NCBI RefSeq assembly: GCF_000377005.1 | Contig: NZ_AQYB01000032.1 | Location: 1-64,000 of the forward strand | Reading direction: 5' to 3' | Length of the DNA stretch: 64,000 nt | DNA from: Streptococcus minor DSM 17118 | GTDB lineage: Bacteria > Bacillota > Bacilli > Lactobacillales > Streptococcaceae | Shown: positions 44,864-55,136 of the stretch, piece by piece | Layout of the letters: the number at the start of each line of letters is the position of its first letter | Numbering within the stretch: position 1 is the stretch's first letter | The notes under the pieces: generated by a model | What the model was told of the DNA's origin: nothing | The model's input: only the letters and a program-made list of their open reading frames with translations | Database searches by the model: none | Translations under genes and position numbers: made by a program

Positions 44864-47119
44864 ATGCCTAGAAAAAAGAAACAATTTTTAAGATATATCT
44901 TGAAGAAACGAGGTTTACCGAATCAAAATCGTAGAAGAGTAGGGCAAAGTTTGATTTTACTTACAGTCTTTCTTTTCTTCGTTTTTCTCATTAATTTTGC
45001 TATTATCATAGGTACAGATAGTAAATTTGGGGTAGATTTATCTGAAGGAGCCCAGCAGGTCCATCAAAAAGAGGTTACAGTTCAAGCCAAACGAGGCACT
45101 ATCTATGACCGGACAGGATACCCAATCGCTCAAGATTCCACAACTTATACTATTTTTGCCATTCTTGATAAGAATTATGTATCTGCTCATAAGGAGATTC
45201 TCTACGTAGAAGAGAGTCAGTTTGATAAAGTAGCAGATATTTTTCATGAGTTTTTAGGGATGGAGAAGGACTATGTCCTTCAGCAACTCAGATTGCCTGA
45301 TTTAAACCAAGTGTATTTTGGAACAAAGGGCAAGAATATCTCTCATGGAACGATGACAGCTATTGCTGAAGCAGCCGAGGCGGCTAATATCAAGGGTATT
45401 TCCTTTTCTACTAGTCCTGGTCGTCTCTATACAAACGGGGTTTTTGCCAGTCATTTTATCGGTTTAGCTCAACTAAAAGATAACGATGATGGTAGTCAAA
45501 GTCTACATGGTCAGACTGGTGTTGAAGCAGCCTTGAATCATATTCTTTCTGGTCAAGATGGGAAGATTATCTATGAAAAAGACAGCTATGGCCGCCTCAT
45601 TCCAGGTACAGAAACTGTTAAAGCAGAGATTGTTGATGGAAAAGACATCTATACCACCCTTTCGTCTGACTTGCAACGGTCTCTTGAAAAAAATATGGAT
45701 GTTTTTTATGGAGAGAAGACCAAAGGTGTCTATGCTAATGCCACTCTAATGTCAGCTAAGACAGGGGAGATTTTAGCTACTACTCAGCGTCCGACCTTTG
45801 ATCCAGATACGAAGGAAGGGCTAGATAAAAAAGATTTAAACTGGAACTCAACCCTTTACCAGGGATTCTTTGAACCAGGTTCTACGATGAAGGTTATGAC
45901 CTTGGCAGCAGCTATTGACAATAAGACCTTCAATCCCAATGAGTACTACACCAATAATACCTATACCCTAGCAGATGCAAAAATAAATGACTGGACGGTC
46001 AATGAAGGACGCCCTCCTCAAACACTGACATTTGCTAATGGATTTGCTCTTTCTAGTAACGTCGGCATGACCATGCTTGAGCAGAGGATGGGAGATGCCA
46101 GATGGTTGAGTTATTTATCGAAGTTTCGTTTTGGTTACCCAACCCGTTTTGGGATGAACAATGAGGATGGCGGTATTTTTCCAGCAGATAATATTGTTAC
46201 CATTGCCATGAGCTCCTTTGGACAGGGGATTTCAGTTACCAATACCCAGATGTTACGTGCTTTTTCTGCGATTGGAAATCATGGAGTGATGTTGCAACCC
46301 AAATTTATTTCCGGGATATATGACCCGCTCACAGACTCAGCTCGTATTGCCCAACCGGAAATTATGGGAAAACCAGTATCGACTGATGCAGCTAACCAAA
46401 CACTTCAGTATATGGTGACAGTTGGTACAGATCCATATTATGGAACCCTTTATTCGAAGGAGACCGGAGCAGTTATCCAAGTAGATGGTTATAATATTGC
46501 CGTTAAATCGGGTACAGCGGAAATCGCCAAAGAAAATGGGATAGGTTATATGGAAGGTGCCAATGACACGATTAACTCTGTGGTAGCGATGGTTCCAGCT
46601 GAAGACCCAGAATTCATTATGTATGTGACAGTTCAGCAACCTCAACATTGGAGCCTTCTTTACTGGCAAGATATTGTTAATCCAGTTCTCAAGGAAGCAA
46701 TGCTTTTGAAAGACAGCTTGAACTTAACAGGAGCATCTCCTGCATTGGCTAGTTTGGCTAATGAGACGGAGTACAAGCTACCTAATATCATCGGCGAAAG
46801 CCCTGGTAAGACAGCAGATGAACTCCGCCGTAACTTGGTGCAGCCTGTTATTTTGGGAAATGGCTCAAAAATTGAAAAAGTTTCGAAAAAAGTGGGCTCT
46901 AACCTAGTAGCCAATCAACAAGTCCTACTCTTGACCAACAATTTTGAAGATGTCCCTGATATGTATGGTTGGACAAAAACCAATGTAGAGAAGTTTTCTA
47001 GTTGGACAGATATCAACATTGATATGGAAGGTTCTGGTAGCAAGGTTATTGGCCAGAGTGTAGAGGTAGGAACCAATCTCAAGAAAACCAAAAAAATTAC
47101 CATTACATTAGGAGAATAA
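44864..47119 (+). CDS. pbp2X: penicillin-binding protein 2X (FtsI-type transpeptidase)
   Basis: A 751-residue class B transpeptidase that crosslinks septal peptidoglycan. It has an N-terminal membrane anchor (about 27-50), a pedestal domain, then the transpeptidase with Ser340-T-M-K (active Ser), SSN at 397-399 and KSGT at 548-551. Two PASTA domains lie at about 635-751. The start follows the ftsL stop by one base. Pbp2x is the main beta-lactam target in streptococci, but reading resistance mutations needs an aligned reference. Confidence 0.96.
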   Translation: MPRKKKQFLRYILKKRGLPNQNRRRVGQSLILLTVFLFFVFLINFAIIIGTDSKFGVDLSEGAQQVHQKEVTVQAKRGTIYDRTGYPIAQDSTTYTIFAILDKNYVSAHKEILYVEESQFDKVADIFHEFLGMEKDYVLQQLRLPDLNQVYFGTKGKNISHGTMTAIAEAAEAANIKGISFSTSPGRLYTNGVFASHFIGLAQLKDNDDGSQSLHGQTGVEAALNHILSGQDGKIIYEKDSYGRLIPGTETVKAEIVDGKDIYTTLSSDLQRSLEKNMDVFYGEKTKGVYANATLMSAKTGEILATTQRPTFDPDTKEGLDKKDLNWNSTLYQGFFEPGSTMKVMTLAAAIDNKTFNPNEYYTNNTYTLADAKINDWTVNEGRPPQTLTFANGFALSSNVGMTMLEQRMGDARWLSYLSKFRFGYPTRFGMNNEDGGIFPADNIVTIAMSSFGQGISVTNTQMLRAFSAIGNHGVMLQPKFISGIYDPLTDSARIAQPEIMGKPVSTDAANQTLQYMVTVGTDPYYGTLYSKETGAVIQVDGYNIAVKSGTAEIAKENGIGYMEGANDTINSVVAMVPAEDPEFIMYVTVQQPQHWSLLYWQDIVNPVLKEAMLLKDSLNLTGASPALASLANETEYKLPNIIGESPGKTADELRRNLVQPVILGNGSKIEKVSKKVGSNLVANQQVLLLTNNFEDVPDMYGWTKTNVEKFSSWTDINIDMEGSGSKVIGQSVEVGTNLKKTKKITITLGE

Positions 47120-47120
47120 G

Positions 47121-48119
47121 ATGCAAACTGCTTTATTAGCAGGAGCTGCTTCCTTTATTGGAACAGTTCTATTGATTCCAGTATTTATCAAATTTTACCA
47201 GGCCAAGCGAATCGAAGGGCAACAAATGCATGAGGATGTGAAGCAGCATCAATTTAAGGCAGGGACCCCAACGATGGGAGGAACAGTATTTTTAGCTGTT
47301 TCCATTCTGGTCACTCTTCTGATTGCAGCAAGCTTTCAGCTATTAACAGGTGGGGTCTTGGCTATCCTCTTCGTTCTTGCCCTCTATGGCGCAATCGGAT
47401 TTTTGGATGATTTTTTAAAAATTTTCCATAAAATCAATGAAGGTCTCAATCCTAGGCAAAAACTAGCTCTACAACTTTTTGGAGGGGTGGTCTTCTACTT
47501 AGTCCATATGAGAGGAGCTGGAACTGGTGCTCTCAATGTCTTTGGTTATTTATTCCACCTTGGGCCACTCTATGTTCTCTTTGTCCTCTTTTGGCTAGTT
47601 GGTTTTTCCAATGCGGTCAATCTAACAGATGGAATTGATGGATTAGCCTCTATTTCAGTGGTTATCAGCTTGACAGCTTATTCTATTATTGCTGTAGTAC
47701 AAGAACAATTTGATATCCTCCTAGTCTGTATCAGTATGATTGGTGGCCTTCTTGGTTTCTTCATTTACAACCACAAGCCGGCAAAGATTTTCATGGGAGA
47801 TGTAGGGAGTCTGGCTTTAGGTGGGATGTTGGCAACTATTTCCATTGCTCTGCGGGTTGAGTGGACATTGCTCTTGATTGGATTGGTTTACGTTATTGAA
47901 ACCTCATCTGTCATGCTTCAAGTTTCTTATTTCAAATATACCAAGAAGAAGTTCGGCGAAGGTCGTCGCATCTTCCGTATGACCCCTTTCCATCATCATT
48001 TGGAATTAGGTGGCTTATCTGGTGCTGGGCAGAAATGGAGTGAGTGGAAGGTTGACTTCTTCTTATGGGGACTTGGACTTGTGATGAGTCTGATAACCTT
48101 AGCAATTCTTTATTTATAG
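47121..48119 (+). CDS. mraY: phospho-MurNAc-pentapeptide translocase MraY
   Basis: A 332-residue enzyme with about ten membrane helices. It moves phospho-MurNAc-pentapeptide onto undecaprenyl phosphate to make lipid I. Typical motifs are GTPTMGG (about 49-55), [17 protein letters not shown], and MTPFHHHLE. It ends the cluster; murD and murG are not here, as in other streptococci. Confidence 0.96.
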   Translation: MQTALLAGAASFIGTVLLIPVFIKFYQAKRIEGQQMHEDVKQHQFKAGTPTMGGTVFLAVSILVTLLIAASFQLLTGGVLAILFVLALYGAIGFLDDFLKIFHKINEGLNPRQKLALQLFGGVVFYLVHMRGAGTGALNVFGYLFHLGPLYVLFVLFWLVGFSNAVNLTDGIDGLASISVVISLTAYSIIAVVQEQFDILLVCISMIGGLLGFFIYNHKPAKIFMGDVGSLALGGMLATISIALRVEWTLLLIGLVYVIETSSVMLQVSYFKYTKKKFGEGRRIFRMTPFHHHLELGGLSGAGQKWSEWKVDFFLWGLGLVMSLITLAILYL

Positions 48120-48124
48120 CATTC

Positions 48125-48207
48125 AAAACAGCAGGAAAGGTCCTGTTGTTTTTGAAAAATCAGAAAAGAATAAATTAGAATATGAAGGACGGGCATCCGT
48201 CCTTTTT
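48125..48207 (+). terminator. tandem terminators after mraY
   Basis: Hairpin one: arms 48125-48136 and 48141-48152 (AAAACAGCAGGA with TCCTGTTGTTTT). Hairpin two: AAGGACGG (48185-48192), GCAT loop, CCGTCCTT (48197-48204) and T run. The tail of the second overlaps the -35 of the next gene. Confidence 0.8.
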
Positions 48208-48234
48208 GCTTGTCTTCCTATTAAATGTTATAAT
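48206..48234 (+). promoter_or_regulatory. promoter of the DEAD-box helicase gene
   Basis: -35 TTGCTT (48206-48211), 17-base spacer, and extended -10 TGTTATAAT (48226-48234). Confidence 0.72.
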
Positions 48235-48260
48235 GAAAAGTACTAGAAAAAGAGGAAACT

Positions 48261-49604
48261 ATGAAATTTACAGAATTTACCTTAAAGGATTATATTCAAA
48301 AAGCGCTATTGGAAATCAACTTTGTTGAGGCGACAGAAGTACAAAAAAGATTGATTCCTATCGTCTTGTCAGGGCGAGACTTAGTGGGAGAGTCAAAGAC
48401 TGGTTCGGGCAAAACTCATACCTTTTTGATTCCGATTTTCCAAAAGTTAAATGAGGAGTTGGACCAGGTTCAGGCTGTCATCACAGCGCCATCTCGTGAA
48501 CTCGCCACCCAGATCTACCAGGCAGCCTGTCAGCTTGCTAGTCATTCTGAAACGGAAGTTCGTGTCAGCAATTATGTAGGTGGGACAGACAAAAAACGCC
48601 AGATAGAGAAGCTTCAATCCAACCAACCCCATATCGTCATTGGAACGCCGGGCCGGATTTATGATTTGGTCAAATCCGGAGACCTGGGTATCCATAAGGC
48701 GGGGATTTTTGTGGTCGATGAAGCAGATATGACGTTGGATATGGGATTTTTGGAGACAGTCGATAAGATTGCGGGTAGTTTGCCAAAACAGCTACAATTT
48801 CTGGTCTTTTCAGCGACTATTCCACAAAAATTACAACCATTTTTAAAGAAATATTTATCCAATCCTGTGGTCGAGCAGATTAAGACGCAGACTGTTATTT
48901 CGGATACTATCGAAAATTGGCTGATTTCTACCAAAGGTCGAGATAAAAATGCTCAAATTTTAGAGATGACAAAGCTCATGCAACCCTATTTAGCTATGAT
49001 TTTTGTCAACACTAAGACCCGTGCGGACGAACTTCATTCCTATTTGACGGCTAATGGTCTGCGGGTTGCCAAAATTCATGGTGATATTCCACCACGAGAG
49101 CGCAAGCGGATTATGAACCAGGTCAAAAACTTGGATTTCGAGTATATCGTGGCTACCGATTTGGCTGCGCGTGGTATTGATATAGAGGGTGTCAGTCATG
49201 TCATTAATGATGCCATACCGCAAGATTTATCCTTCTTTGTTCACCGAGTAGGTCGGACGGGACGCAATGGTTTATCAGGCATTGCTATTACACTTTATCA
49301 GCCTAGTGATGATGCGGATATCCGTGAATTAGAAAAACTAAATATCCAGTTTCTACCAAAGGATATCAAGGGTGGAGAGTTTGTTGATACCTATGATCGA
49401 GACCGTCGTGTCAATCGAGAAAAATCTCACGAAAAACTAGATTTGGAAATGATTGGCCTTGTCAAAAAGAAAAAGAAAAAAATCAAACCTGGATACAAGA
49501 AGAAAATCAAGTGGGCTGTAGATGAAAAGCGTCGCAAGACCAAGAGAATTGAAAATCGTGCCAAGGGTCGAGCAGAGCGCAAGGCCAGACGTCAGGAATT
49601 TTAA
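48261..49604 (+). CDS. DEAD-box RNA helicase (CshB-like)
   Basis: A 447-residue ATP-dependent RNA helicase for RNA unwinding in ribosome assembly or cold adaptation. It shows the Q motif region, Walker A KTGSGKT (about 45-52), DEAD at 153-156, SAT (FSATIP), and HRVGRTGR. The C-terminal tail (about 380-447) is very basic, with KKKKKKIKPGYKKKIK near 397-414, and should bind rRNA. Single gene with its own promoter. Ribosome site AGAGGAAA. Confidence 0.92.
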   Translation: MKFTEFTLKDYIQKALLEINFVEATEVQKRLIPIVLSGRDLVGESKTGSGKTHTFLIPIFQKLNEELDQVQAVITAPSRELATQIYQAACQLASHSETEVRVSNYVGGTDKKRQIEKLQSNQPHIVIGTPGRIYDLVKSGDLGIHKAGIFVVDEADMTLDMGFLETVDKIAGSLPKQLQFLVFSATIPQKLQPFLKKYLSNPVVEQIKTQTVISDTIENWLISTKGRDKNAQILEMTKLMQPYLAMIFVNTKTRADELHSYLTANGLRVAKIHGDIPPRERKRIMNQVKNLDFEYIVATDLAARGIDIEGVSHVINDAIPQDLSFFVHRVGRTGRNGLSGIAITLYQPSDDADIRELEKLNIQFLPKDIKGGEFVDTYDRDRRVNREKSHEKLDLEMIGLVKKKKKKIKPGYKKKIKWAVDEKRRKTKRIENRAKGRAERKARRQEF

Positions 49605-49687
49605 TTGTTGTCAGCTTACTAAGACAAGCTTTCATCTGTCTACGTATCAGATAGAAATCTAAATCTAGAAATAAATTAGGAACTCAC

Positions 49688-49915
49688 ATGCTACAAACTA
49701 TTTTAAGTCTTTATTTGGAAAGCCTCCTTTTTTCAGCCATCATAGTGGTCATTGCTAGCCTAGCTTGGTTTGTAGTGCGGGCTAGCAAAGGGAGGGATAA
49801 AACCCAGCACGAAAAAAGAGAATTTTTATATGATTTGCTCATTATCAATGTAATGACCATACCTATTTTTGCCTTTGGCATTATCGGTCTCATCTTGATT
49901 TTAAGAGCTTGGTAG
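49688..49915 (+). CDS. DUF4059 family membrane protein
   Basis: A 75-residue protein with two membrane segments (about 8-30 and 50-73) and a basic loop between them (RASKGRDKTQHEKRE). It matches the pattern of streptococcal DUF4059 proteins; function unknown. It lies 53 bases before trxB on the same strand and may share its transcript. Confidence 0.75.
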   Translation: MLQTILSLYLESLLFSAIIVVIASLAWFVVRASKGRDKTQHEKREFLYDLLIINVMTIPIFAFGIIGLILILRAW

Positions 49916-49968
49916 TAAATTATTTGCAAACATTATCAGAATAATTGTTTAATCGAAGGAGAAATATC

Positions 49969-50886
49969 ATGTATGATACATTAATTATCGGCTCAGGACC
50001 TGCGGGTATGACAGCAGCTCTTTATGCAGCCCGTAGTAATTTGAAAGTCGGACTTTTAGAACGCGGTATCTATGGTGGTCAGATGAACAACACGGCGGAT
50101 ATTGAAAATTATCCGGGCTACGAGCTCATTTCAGGACCAGAATTGGCTGAAAAAATGTATGAACCACTCGAAAAGTTCGGTGTTGAGCACCTCTTTGGAC
50201 AAGTGGTAGAAGTACAGGTGGAAGGTCCCGTCAAAAAAGTGATTACAGAAGATGATACATTTGAGGCTAAAACGGTTATTTTAGCTATGGGAGCACAACA
50301 TCGTCCTCTTGGTGCGCCTGGAGAGGCGGAGTTCAATAGCCGCGGTGTATCCTATTGTGCAGTCTGTGATGGTGCTTTCTTCCGTAATCAGGACTTGTTA
50401 GTAGTTGGTGGCGGCGACTCTGCTGTGGAGGAAGCTATATTCCTAACTCAGTTTGCCAACTCAGTAACAATTGTTCACCGTCGAGATGAACTACGAGCAC
50501 AAAAAATCATTCAGGATAGAGCTTTTGCTAATGAGAAAATCACTTTCCTTTGGGATAGTGTGGTTGAGGAAATCAAGGGGGATGAGCGTAAGGTTCAGTC
50601 TGTAAATATCAGAAACCTCAAGACAGGGGAAGTCACTGAGCATGCCTTTGGTGGTGTCTTCATCTATGTTGGGTTGGATCCGATGTCTGAAGCAGTTGCA
50701 AATTTGGGGATTACAGATGAACATGGATGGGTTGTGACCAACGAATTGATGGAAACTAACCAGCCGGGGATATTTGCCATTGGGGACCTGCGTCAAAAAC
50801 AGCTCCGCCAGATTACGACAGCTGTGGGAGACGGAGCGACCGCAGCTCAGCAAGCCTATCATTATATCACCGAGTTGGAGGGTTAA
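49969..50886 (+). CDS. trxB: thioredoxin reductase TrxB
   Basis: A 305-residue flavoenzyme that passes electrons from NADPH to thioredoxin. It shows FAD motif GSGPAGMTAA (about 8-17), the redox pair Cys130-Ala-Val-Cys133, the NADPH motif VGGGDSA, and C-terminal FAIGDLR. The start at 49969 (MYDTLIIG) has GAAGGAG nine bases upstream; a start at 49945 is rejected. Confidence 0.96.
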   Translation: MYDTLIIGSGPAGMTAALYAARSNLKVGLLERGIYGGQMNNTADIENYPGYELISGPELAEKMYEPLEKFGVEHLFGQVVEVQVEGPVKKVITEDDTFEAKTVILAMGAQHRPLGAPGEAEFNSRGVSYCAVCDGAFFRNQDLLVVGGGDSAVEEAIFLTQFANSVTIVHRRDELRAQKIIQDRAFANEKITFLWDSVVEEIKGDERKVQSVNIRNLKTGEVTEHAFGGVFIYVGLDPMSEAVANLGITDEHGWVVTNELMETNQPGIFAIGDLRQKQLRQITTAVGDGATAAQQAYHYITELEG

Positions 50887-50887
50887 G

Positions 50888-51430
50888 ATGGTTCAGTTTC
50901 ATATTTATGACCTTCAAAAAAATCCAGAAGGTATCCATTTTGAAGAGACCTTGGACTTGAAGGCTGAGATATTGGAGCGAAATCCAGAAATCTTGGATCT
51001 ATCATCAGTTGCAGCATCCGGTCAAGCCCGCTTTGAAGCAGGATTTTACTTTCTGGAATACACTCTTTCCTATGAGATTACTATGGCATCGAGTCGCTCT
51101 ATGCAGCCTGTCACTTGGAAAGAGGTTTATCCGGTGATGGAAGTCTTTGTAGAAAATGAAGTGATTCTTAAAGAAAAAGAGTTGGCTGATGAGGACTTGG
51201 TTTTGATTATTGAGGGTGAGAAGCTAGTGCTGGATGAGAGTGTAGCAGACAATATTCTACTCAATTTACCAGCAAAAGTGCTAACACCAGAAGAAGCAGC
51301 TGGACAGGAGATGCCTTCTGGTCAAAACTGGACTCTTCTGACAGAAGAAGACTTTGCTCATCAAGCTCAAGAAAAGAAAGAGGCCAATAGTCCTTTTGCT
51401 AAATTACAGGGTCTATTAGACCAAGAATGA
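50888..51430 (+). CDS. DUF177 (YceD) family protein
   Basis: A 180-residue cytoplasmic acidic protein of the YceD/DUF177 family, associated with 23S rRNA accumulation and ribosome biogenesis. In many bacteria it stands before rpmF, but here it directly follows trxB with a one-base gap. GGAGG is placed before ATG 50888. It ends FAKLQGLLDQE, as is common. Confidence 0.85.
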   Translation: MVQFHIYDLQKNPEGIHFEETLDLKAEILERNPEILDLSSVAASGQARFEAGFYFLEYTLSYEITMASSRSMQPVTWKEVYPVMEVFVENEVILKEKELADEDLVLIIEGEKLVLDESVADNILLNLPAKVLTPEEAAGQEMPSGQNWTLLTEEDFAHQAQEKKEANSPFAKLQGLLDQE

Positions 51431-51444
51431 AATTGACAGAAAAT

Positions 51445-51677
51445 TTGTAAAATCCCATTTTTCTGTGTATAATAGAGTGGATACAAACAAAAATGAATAC
51501 TCAGAAACTGCCTGTTTCCATGACGGGTAGATTGTGTATCTGATTTCATAACTGAATACGGCTACGGCACACTACAAGATAAAAAACTTCCCAGAAGCTT
51601 GTCCTTCTTCCTTTTGTTTGGCTATTTTGTTATGTGTCGCATAGGCCCTTATATCTTAAATTTAGGAGTAAATATTC
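51445..51677 (+). promoter_or_regulatory. gnd promoter and 200-base leader
   Basis: -35 TTGTAA (51445-51450), 17-base spacer and -10 TATAAT (51468-51473). ACAGAAAA and TTTTCTGT form an inverted repeat around the promoter (about 51436-51466) that could be an operator. The leader, about 51480-51661, is long but I see no known riboswitch consensus or strong terminator. GGAG lies before gnd. Confidence 0.6.
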
Positions 51678-53099
51678 ATGACTAAAGCAAATTTTGGTGT
51701 TGTCGGAATGGCTGTTATGGGCCGTAACCTTGCCCTCAATGTAGAATCACGTGGGTACTCAGTCGCTATTTATAACCGTTCAGCGGATAAGACAGAAGAT
51801 GTTGTGGCTAGTAATCCAGGCAAAAACTTGATACCAAGTTACGATGTAGAAAGTTTTGTAAAATCAATCCAAACACCACGTCGTATTATGCTCATGGTTC
51901 AGGCAGGACCGGGTACGGATGCGACCATTCAAGCTTTATTGCCACATTTGGATAAGGGAGACATCTTAATTGATGGTGGAAATACCTTCTTTGAAGATAC
52001 AATCCGTCGCTCCAAAGAATTGGCAGATTCAGGTATCAACTTTATTGGCACTGGTGTATCTGGTGGTGAAAAAGGTGCTCTTGAAGGACCTTCTATCATG
52101 CCTGGTGGACAAAAAGAAGCCTATGAGTTGGTAGCAGATGTCTTGGAAGAGATTTCTGCTAAGGCCCCTCAAGATGGGAAACCATGTGTAACCTATATCG
52201 GCCCAGACGGAGCTGGACATTATGTCAAAATGGTTCACAATGGCATTGAATATGGGGATATGCAGTTGATTGCTGAGTCTTATGACTTGATGCAAAACCT
52301 TCTTGGTTTAGGTGCGTCTGAAATGGCAGACATCTTCACTGAGTGGAATACAGGTGAATTGGATAGTTACCTCATTGAAATTACAGCGGATATCTTAACA
52401 CGTAAAGATGATGAAGGTCAGGATGGGCCAATTGTCGACTATATCCTAGATGCAGCTGGCAACAAGGGTACAGGTAAATGGACGAGCCAAAATGCCCTCG
52501 ATTTGGGTGTTCCATTGTCCCTCATTACAGAATCTGTGTTTGCCCGCTACATCTCAACCTACAAGGAAGAGCGTGTTCATGCTAGTAAGATTTTGCCAGG
52601 TGTTGACTACAAGTATGAGGGTGACAAGGCTGAGTTGATTGAAAAAATCCGCCAAGCTCTTTATTTCTCAAAAATTATTTCTTATGCTCAAGGTTTTGCT
52701 CAACTACGTGTGGCTTCTAAAGAGCATAACTGGGATTTGCCGTTTGCTGACATCGCCTCTATTTGGCGTGATGGTTGTATCATCCGTTCTCAATTTTTAC
52801 AAAAGATTACCGATGCTTACAACCGTGAAGCAGATTTGGCTAACCTTCTCTTAGATGAGTATTTCTTGGATGTGACTTCGAAGTACCAGCAGGCTGTACG
52901 TGACATTGTTGCTATTGCTGTCCAAGCTGGTGTACCTGTCCCAACTTTCTCAGCGGCCATTACCTACTATGATAGCTACCGCTCAGCAGATCTTCCTGCT
53001 AACCTGATTCAAGCACAGCGGGACTACTTTGGAGCTCACACTTACCAACGAAAAGACAAAGAAGGTACATTCCATTATTCATGGTATGATGAAAAATAA
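51678..53099 (+). CDS. gnd: 6-phosphogluconate dehydrogenase (decarboxylating)
   Basis: A 473-residue enzyme of the oxidative pentose phosphate pathway, giving ribulose 5-phosphate, CO2 and NADPH. It shows NADP fold [15 protein letters not shown] (about 7-21), the VSGGEKGA loop, and the catalytic Lys/Glu in [13 protein letters not shown]. The C-terminal GxHTYQRxD form is usual. Two bases separate it from the regulator gene. Confidence 0.97.
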   Translation: MTKANFGVVGMAVMGRNLALNVESRGYSVAIYNRSADKTEDVVASNPGKNLIPSYDVESFVKSIQTPRRIMLMVQAGPGTDATIQALLPHLDKGDILIDGGNTFFEDTIRRSKELADSGINFIGTGVSGGEKGALEGPSIMPGGQKEAYELVADVLEEISAKAPQDGKPCVTYIGPDGAGHYVKMVHNGIEYGDMQLIAESYDLMQNLLGLGASEMADIFTEWNTGELDSYLIEITADILTRKDDEGQDGPIVDYILDAAGNKGTGKWTSQNALDLGVPLSLITESVFARYISTYKEERVHASKILPGVDYKYEGDKAELIEKIRQALYFSKIISYAQGFAQLRVASKEHNWDLPFADIASIWRDGCIIRSQFLQKITDAYNREADLANLLLDEYFLDVTSKYQQAVRDIVAIAVQAGVPVPTFSAAITYYDSYRSADLPANLIQAQRDYFGAHTYQRKDKEGTFHYSWYDEK

Positions 53100-53101
53100 G
53101 C

Positions 53102-53794
53102 ATGGCAAAAAAGATTTTAATAGCAGGTAAGGAGCGTAATTTATCTCACTTTGTTTCCATGGAATTGCAGAAACAGGATTATGTTGTGGAGTACGCATCG
53201 AGTGGAGAAGAAGCGCTCTTGCTGAACCAGGAGACAGATTTTGACTTGTTGATTGTCAGCTATCAATTAGCTGATATGACCAGTACAGAGCTAGCTAAAC
53301 AACTCCAACGCTTTAGGCCAGGGCTTGTCATGATTGTCGTTGTCGAGAGTGATGAAGCTCAAATATACGGTGAGGAAATCAAGCAATACGCAGTTTCTTA
53401 CACCATCAAGCCGTTTGTTATCAGCGACTTGGTCCAGCAGGTTACAACTATTTTCCGGGGACGTGATTTTATTGATGAGACTTGTAAGCAGGTCAAACTG
53501 CAAGCAGCCTATCGAGATTTAAAGATTGATTTTCAAAATCGAACGGTACACCGCGGTCAGGAAGCAATTAATTTGACTCGCAGAGAGTATGATCTACTGG
53601 CAACCCTTATGGAGAGTCAGGAAATCATGACAAGGGAACAGCTCTTAGATCGGGTCTGGAAGTATGAATCAGCGACAGAAACAAATGTGGTAGATGTCTA
53701 TATTCGTTACCTCCGTGGGAAGCTGGATCTTCCTGGTCAGGCTTCTTATATTCGAACGGTCCGTGGTGTTGGCTATACCATGCGGGATGAATAG
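53102..53794 (+). CDS. ritR: RitR-like orphan response regulator
   Basis: A 230-residue OmpR-family regulator with no kinase gene nearby. The receiver domain (about 1-115) has Ser at position 53 where response regulators carry the phospho-Asp, so it cannot be phosphorylated. The linker carries Cys128 (DETCKQ), the same position as the redox Cys of pneumococcal RitR, which dimerises by disulfide to control iron uptake. The C-terminal winged helix (about 130-230) has LTRREYDLLATL and RGVGYT. The location after gnd is shared with RitR. In pneumococcal RitR position 53 is Asn. Confidence 0.9.
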   Translation: MAKKILIAGKERNLSHFVSMELQKQDYVVEYASSGEEALLLNQETDFDLLIVSYQLADMTSTELAKQLQRFRPGLVMIVVVESDEAQIYGEEIKQYAVSYTIKPFVISDLVQQVTTIFRGRDFIDETCKQVKLQAAYRDLKIDFQNRTVHRGQEAINLTRREYDLLATLMESQEIMTREQLLDRVWKYESATETNVVDVYIRYLRGKLDLPGQASYIRTVRGVGYTMRDE

Positions 53795-53805
53795 AGTTTA
53801 TAGAT

Positions 53806-53838
53806 AGAGAGAGTTTGGATCACCTGCTCTCTCTTTTT
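53806..53838 (+). terminator. terminator of gnd-ritR
   Basis: AGAGAGAG (53806-53813) pairs with CTCTCTCT (53827-53834), followed by T residues. Confidence 0.75.
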
Positions 53839-53894
53839 AGACTTTTAGAGCTAGATAGGGTATAATAAACCAGTATAAAAGACAGGGATGGTAG

Positions 53895-55013
53895 ATGATG
53901 AAAGATTCTATGAAAGAAAAATTATTGTTAATTACCTTTGCAGCCGTAGTACTCTTGGCGGTTCTCAATATTGATGACCTATATGCTCTTTTGCTGGTTA
54001 TTCTAGGGTCTATGAATTCTCTTTTTGTAGGTGGGCTGTTAGCCTTTGTCCTCAATGTACCCATGAAAAAGTTAGAAGATTTGCTTGAAAAAGTTCCTTT
54101 TTTGAAAAAAGGGAAACGTCCCCTAGCTTTGGTCGGCGTGTTAATCGGCTTTTCTTTGATTGTGACGGGAGTAGTGGTTATCGTCCTGCCGACCTTAGCA
54201 TCAACGATTTCACAGCTTGTAACGGTTGCCCAAGAGGGCATTCCCAAAATTCTATATTATTTGAATAACAGTGGCATCTTATCTGACAAATGGGTTAAAC
54301 TGCTTACGGATTATGTGACGCGTTTTACAGACTGGAGCAATGTTTCCACATATGTAACAGGTTTTCTCTCAGGCCTCGTTAGCAATGTTGGAGGGATTTT
54401 TTCGAATGCGATGACCCTAGTGATGGCCTTCTTCTTTACATTAGCTATTTTAACGAGTAAAGAGCATCTTCAGGATATGACCTTTAAGCTTCTTTTAGCT
54501 GTTTTTCCTGAAAAAGTGGTAAAAAAAATCTATTATGTTGGGGAAGTTATTATTGATACCTATGACAAGTTCTTGATGAGCCAGATTGTAGAGGCTGTTA
54601 TCATTGGTATCCTCGTTTTTATTTCCTACAGTCTCTTTGGGATACCTTTCGCAGCTATGGCGGGTATCTTATCTGGAGTTCTTTCTTTTGTTCCTTATAT
54701 TGGGCCTTTTTCAGCCTGTCTTATCAGTGCCCTCTTTATTTCTGTCGAAAGTCCGCTCCTAGCCTTGGGTTCTATTGTCCTCTTCCAGTTGATTCAACTG
54801 ATTGAGGGGAATGTCATTTACCCGCGTGTTGTTGGACAATCAGTTGGTTTGCCAACCTTATTTACCTTGGCAGCAGCTTTAATTGGTGGAAATCTTTTTG
54901 GCCTACTAGGTATGGTTTTCTTCACTCCTATTTTCGCTGTGGTTTACCGTTTGATAAGAGAATGGACATACGCTCGTCTGGAAGGAAAATACTCAGAAAC
55001 AAATGAACGTTAG
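53895..55013 (+). CDS. AI-2E family transporter (TqsA/YdiK type)
   Basis: A 372-residue membrane protein with about eight hydrophobic segments and the family motifs GIPFAAMAGILSGVLSF region and IGPFSACL. Family members export signals or ions (AI-2 in TqsA; Na+/Li+ antiport in others), so the substrate is open. Promoter TATAAT is at 53861-53866 with TTAGAC 18 bases earlier. Either ATG 53895 or ATG 53898 may be used. Confidence 0.85.
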   Translation: MMKDSMKEKLLLITFAAVVLLAVLNIDDLYALLLVILGSMNSLFVGGLLAFVLNVPMKKLEDLLEKVPFLKKGKRPLALVGVLIGFSLIVTGVVVIVLPTLASTISQLVTVAQEGIPKILYYLNNSGILSDKWVKLLTDYVTRFTDWSNVSTYVTGFLSGLVSNVGGIFSNAMTLVMAFFFTLAILTSKEHLQDMTFKLLLAVFPEKVVKKIYYVGEVIIDTYDKFLMSQIVEAVIIGILVFISYSLFGIPFAAMAGILSGVLSFVPYIGPFSACLISALFISVESPLLALGSIVLFQLIQLIEGNVIYPRVVGQSVGLPTLFTLAAALIGGNLFGLLGMVFFTPIFAVVYRLIREWTYARLEGKYSETNER

Positions 55014-55035
55014 ATTCTTCTTTTGCAAATATGAT

Positions 55036-55070
55036 GAAAAGGGCTAGCAACAAGTCCTTTTCTCTTTCTT
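55036..55070 (+). terminator. possible weak terminator
   Basis: GAAAAGG (55036-55042) pairs with CCTTTTC (55056-55062), followed by a pyrimidine-rich tract without a clean T run. Confidence 0.4.
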
Positions 55071-55136
55071 CCTTTCTTTCCTTCTCCCTAGAATTGTGGT
55101 ACAATGGGGGCATAATGATAAAATGGGGGAAAGAAG

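Noticed and set aside
51480-51677. Known riboswitch or csRNA in the gnd leader
   Set aside because: No recognised consensus and no terminator-like hairpin with T run were found by eye; kept only as an open question.
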